NCBI GenBank assembly: GCA_943846745.1
Contig: OX044360.1
Location: 1,302,001-1,366,000 of the forward strand
Length of the DNA: 64,000 nucleotides
Direction of reading: 5' to 3'
Source of the DNA: Opacimonas sp002292215
Lineage (GTDB): Bacteria; Pseudomonadota; Gammaproteobacteria; Enterobacterales; Alteromonadaceae
Shown here one piece after another: positions 61,925 to 64,000 of this stretch (within the stretch, counting starts at the first letter, position 1; each line of letters begins with the position of its first letter). Below the pieces are notes generated by a model. That model had not been told where the DNA came from, did no database searches, and saw only the letters and a list, made by a program, of their open reading frames with translations. The translations under genes were made by a program, and so were the position numbers.

Positions 61925-63226
61925 TTGAAAATCATCCACACATCAGATTGGCATTTAGGGCAAAGCTTCATTAATCAATCACGTAAACATGAGCATGCTT
62001 CATTTTTAGCATGGTTAATTGCGCAAGTGCAAACCCAAGAAGTAGATGCCGTCATTGTTGCGGGTGATATTTTTGATACAACCACACCACCGAGCTATGC
62101 GCGTGAAATGTACCACCAGTTTGTTACCCAGTTGCATGCCCTTAATTGCACATTAGTATTGTTAGGTGGCAATCATGATTCGGTAGCAATGCTCAACGAA
62201 TCGTTACCATTATTACGCGCTTTAGGTACGCATATGATCCCAAATTCATTAGCTACGCCAGCAGAGCAAATCGTCCCTCTGAGCAATCGACAAACAGGTG
62301 CTATCGAGGCTATTGTGTGTGCTATTCCTTTCTTACGACCGCGAGATTTAGTGGTGGCGCAATCCGGTGAAGATGATTTATCCAAGCAAGCTCGATTTAA
62401 GGCGGCGATTACAGATCATTATGCCAACGTGTATCAAGCTGCGTTAAATAAACGTAAATCACTGGGGTTAAATATTCCGATTATTGCCACTGGCCATTTA
62501 ACCGCGGTGGGGATTCAACCCAGTGAATCCGAACGGTCTATCTATGTTGGCACACTTGAAAACTATCCTAAAGAAGCTTTTCCACCGGCAGATTACACGG
62601 CATTAGGACACATTCATCGCCCTCAAGTCGTTAGTAACAGTCAGCATATCTATTACAGCGGCTCGCCTATTGCATTAAGTTTTGATGAATTAGGGGTGGA
62701 TAAACGCGTGATGCTAGTCGAATTTGCAAACACGTCAGATGCTACCCACGTTAACCACGAACCCAAGTTTACGCCGCATCTGCGTTCAATCACCGTCCCT
62801 CGCTTTCAACCAATGCAAGAGTTAGAAGGGAAAATAGAAGAGATTAAAGCACAATTATTGACGTATCCTTTAGCAAACGATGCAGGAACGGCGTTACCGA
62901 CATGGCTGTTGATTAAACTCACCGATGCAAACAGTATTCAAAATATTGCCAATACCATTGCAGAGTTTGCGCAAGACCGACATGTCGTGATCACCAAAAT
63001 CATGCGGATCCGTTCACCTCAAGAACAAGCCTTACGTGCCCAACATCATGAAGTACTAACGCAACTAACTCCAAGTGATGTCTTCGCCAAACGCCTTGAA
63101 AGCGAAACCGAACTGAGTGATATTCAAAAAGAGCAGGTCAATAGCACCTTTAATGACATTATCACCAAAGTCACGACCGGTGTCCCCCTTGATGATATAA
63201 CGGTTTATGAGGAGCCATTAGTATGA
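61925..63226 (+). CDS. sbcD: Exonuclease SbcCD subunit D
   Basis: A 433-residue Mre11-type nuclease. It starts at TTG with AAGGA upstream, and the N-terminus KIIHTSDWHLGQ is the standard SbcD opening with first metal ligands. Further phosphodiesterase motifs are AGDIFDTTTPP, LGGNHDS, ATGHLTAVG and ALGHIHRPQ. With SbcC it cleaves hairpins and protein-blocked DNA ends. It overlaps sbcC by four bases (ATGA), so the subunits are made together. Length is slightly longer than E. coli SbcD (400). Confidence 0.96.
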   Translation: MKIIHTSDWHLGQSFINQSRKHEHASFLAWLIAQVQTQEVDAVIVAGDIFDTTTPPSYAREMYHQFVTQLHALNCTLVLLGGNHDSVAMLNESLPLLRALGTHMIPNSLATPAEQIVPLSNRQTGAIEAIVCAIPFLRPRDLVVAQSGEDDLSKQARFKAAITDHYANVYQAALNKRKSLGLNIPIIATGHLTAVGIQPSESERSIYVGTLENYPKEAFPPADYTALGHIHRPQVVSNSQHIYYSGSPIALSFDELGVDKRVMLVEFANTSDATHVNHEPKFTPHLRSITVPRFQPMQELEGKIEEIKAQLLTYPLANDAGTALPTWLLIKLTDANSIQNIANTIAEFAQDRHVVITKIMRIRSPQEQALRAQHHEVLTQLTPSDVFAKRLESETELSDIQKEQVNSTFNDIITKVTTGVPLDDITVYEEPLV

Positions 63227-64000
63227 AGATCCTCAGTGTATTAATTGAAAATTTAAACTCGCTGCAAGGTAAATGGTATATCGACTTTACTACTCAAGCG
63301 TTTGTTGATAATGGTTTATTTGCGATAACGGGTCCAACCGGTGCGGGTAAATCGACAATTTTAGATGCAATTTGCATTGCGCTGTATCATGAGACACCGC
63401 GTTTATCGAGTTTGAGCAAAACCAACGCCGAAGTCATGAACAAGGATAAAGGTTTTTGTAGCGCAGAGGTACGGTTTGAAGTTCAAGGGCAAATTTATTT
63501 GGCAAAGTGGTCGATTCGACGTTCTAGAAATCGTGCCGATGGTAACCTCCAAGCGCCAACAGGCACGTTAACCTGTGAAACGACTAACAAAGATATTACG
63601 ACCAAACTCAGTGATAAAGTCCCTGCAGTAGTGGCACTCACCAAACTCAATTTTAAACGTTTCACCAAATCAATGATGCTATCCCAAGGGGAGTTTTCAG
63701 CGTTTTTAAATGCAGGAGATAATGACCGTTCAGAGTTACTTGAGCAACTAACCGGCACGGAGATCTATTCGGATATTTCAAAACGCGTATTTGATGAACA
63801 CAAACTTCTCAAACAAAAAATGGCGTTACTGATCACTGAACAATCAGCAAAAGACATATTAAGTGACACGGATAAAACTCAGTTAATAGATGATATTACC
63901 TCAACTCAAACGCAATTTTCAGCCGATAACACGCACTTAGAAAAATTAGTAGTTCATCAATACTGGTGGCAGCAACATACCCAATATTCAGCAGCACTCG
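63223..64000 (+). CDS. sbcC: Exonuclease SbcCD subunit C, N-terminal part (cut by window end)
   Basis: The frame stays open from the ATG at 63223 to the end of the window, 259 complete codons. The start MKILSVLIENLNSLQGKW and Walker A GPTGAGKST (37-45) are those of the Rad50/SbcC ATPase head. KLNFKRFTKSMMLSQGEFSAFLNAG carries the Q-loop, and EQLTGTEIYSDIS leads into the first coiled-coil, which is just starting. It overlaps sbcD by four bases. The second half of the gene lies outside. Confidence 0.95.
   Translation, partial: MKILSVLIENLNSLQGKWYIDFTTQAFVDNGLFAITGPTGAGKSTILDAICIALYHETPRLSSLSKTNAEVMNKDKGFCSAEVRFEVQGQIYLAKWSIRRSRNRADGNLQAPTGTLTCETTNKDITTKLSDKVPAVVALTKLNFKRFTKSMMLSQGEFSAFLNAGDNDRSELLEQLTGTEIYSDISKRVFDEHKLLKQKMALLITEQSAKDILSDTDKTQLIDDITSTQTQFSADNTHLEKLVVHQYWWQQHTQYSAAL

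Overview
The window reads as chromosomal DNA of a marine gammaproteobacterium, most likely an Alteromonadales (Alteromonadaceae-type) polysaccharide degrader. This is inferred from the AT-rich composition, an alginate-lyase operon, a PEP-CTERM protein, small exported DUF3718-like proteins, a GH97 enzyme, and gammaproteobacterial housekeeping genes (hldE, glnE, lpxL, fadE, tdk, tamAB, purT, ychJ, sbcDC). No CRISPR array, transposase or rRNA gene was seen.

Region by region. 1-5392: right end of a probable integrated element. It carries a CzcCBA-type heavy-metal RND efflux system (czcC truncated by the window), then about 0.7 kb of gene-free DNA rich in inverted repeats, and ends at the 3' portion of a tRNA gene (5347-5392) whose 5' part is missing. 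That is the usual footprint of a tRNA-targeting integrase. 5393-12800: a PEP-CTERM protein, a Cof-type HAD phosphatase, KatG, a small exported DsrE-like protein, and two DUF3718-like exported proteins that share GTAAT/ATTAC palindromes upstream, with an orphan AT-rich gene between them. 12800-17054: cysM with a BASS-family transporter, rlmF, a homocysteine S-methyltransferase and a small YkoF/thiamine-binding-like protein.

17184-25506: the main catabolic unit, a minus-strand operon PL6 alginate lyase - MFS hexuronate-type transporter - kdgK - eda - fbaA - fbp, with a divergent FadR/GntR-type regulator. Alginate is cut outside the cytoplasm and the products imported. After conversion to KDG (enzymes not in this window), KdgK and Eda yield pyruvate and glyceraldehyde-3-P, and FbaA plus Fbp take the triose up to fructose-6-P. 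Catabolism and gluconeogenesis thus appear to be transcribed together.

25635-41589: ABC-F protein, ABC exporter, EamA permease, M2 (ACE-like) peptidase, HldE, GIY-YIG protein, duplicated DUF350 membrane protein, GH97 glycosidase, GlnE, an unknown membrane-anchored protein and LpxL. 41693-52329: a hybrid histidine kinase with a degenerate receiver, a DUF3081-like protein, fadE with a recognisable promoter and FadR-like operator, tdk, and a run acyl-CoA dehydrogenase - aminoglycoside-phosphotransferase-like kinase - SDR - BASS transporter that resembles a split ACAD10/11 (LvaA/LvaC-like) hydroxy-acid module. 52402-64000: a serine hydrolase with a nine-C tract just after its signal peptide, tamA-tamB, a small ribbon-helix-helix-like protein, a periplasmic histidine phosphatase, purT, ychJ, sbcD and the start of sbcC.
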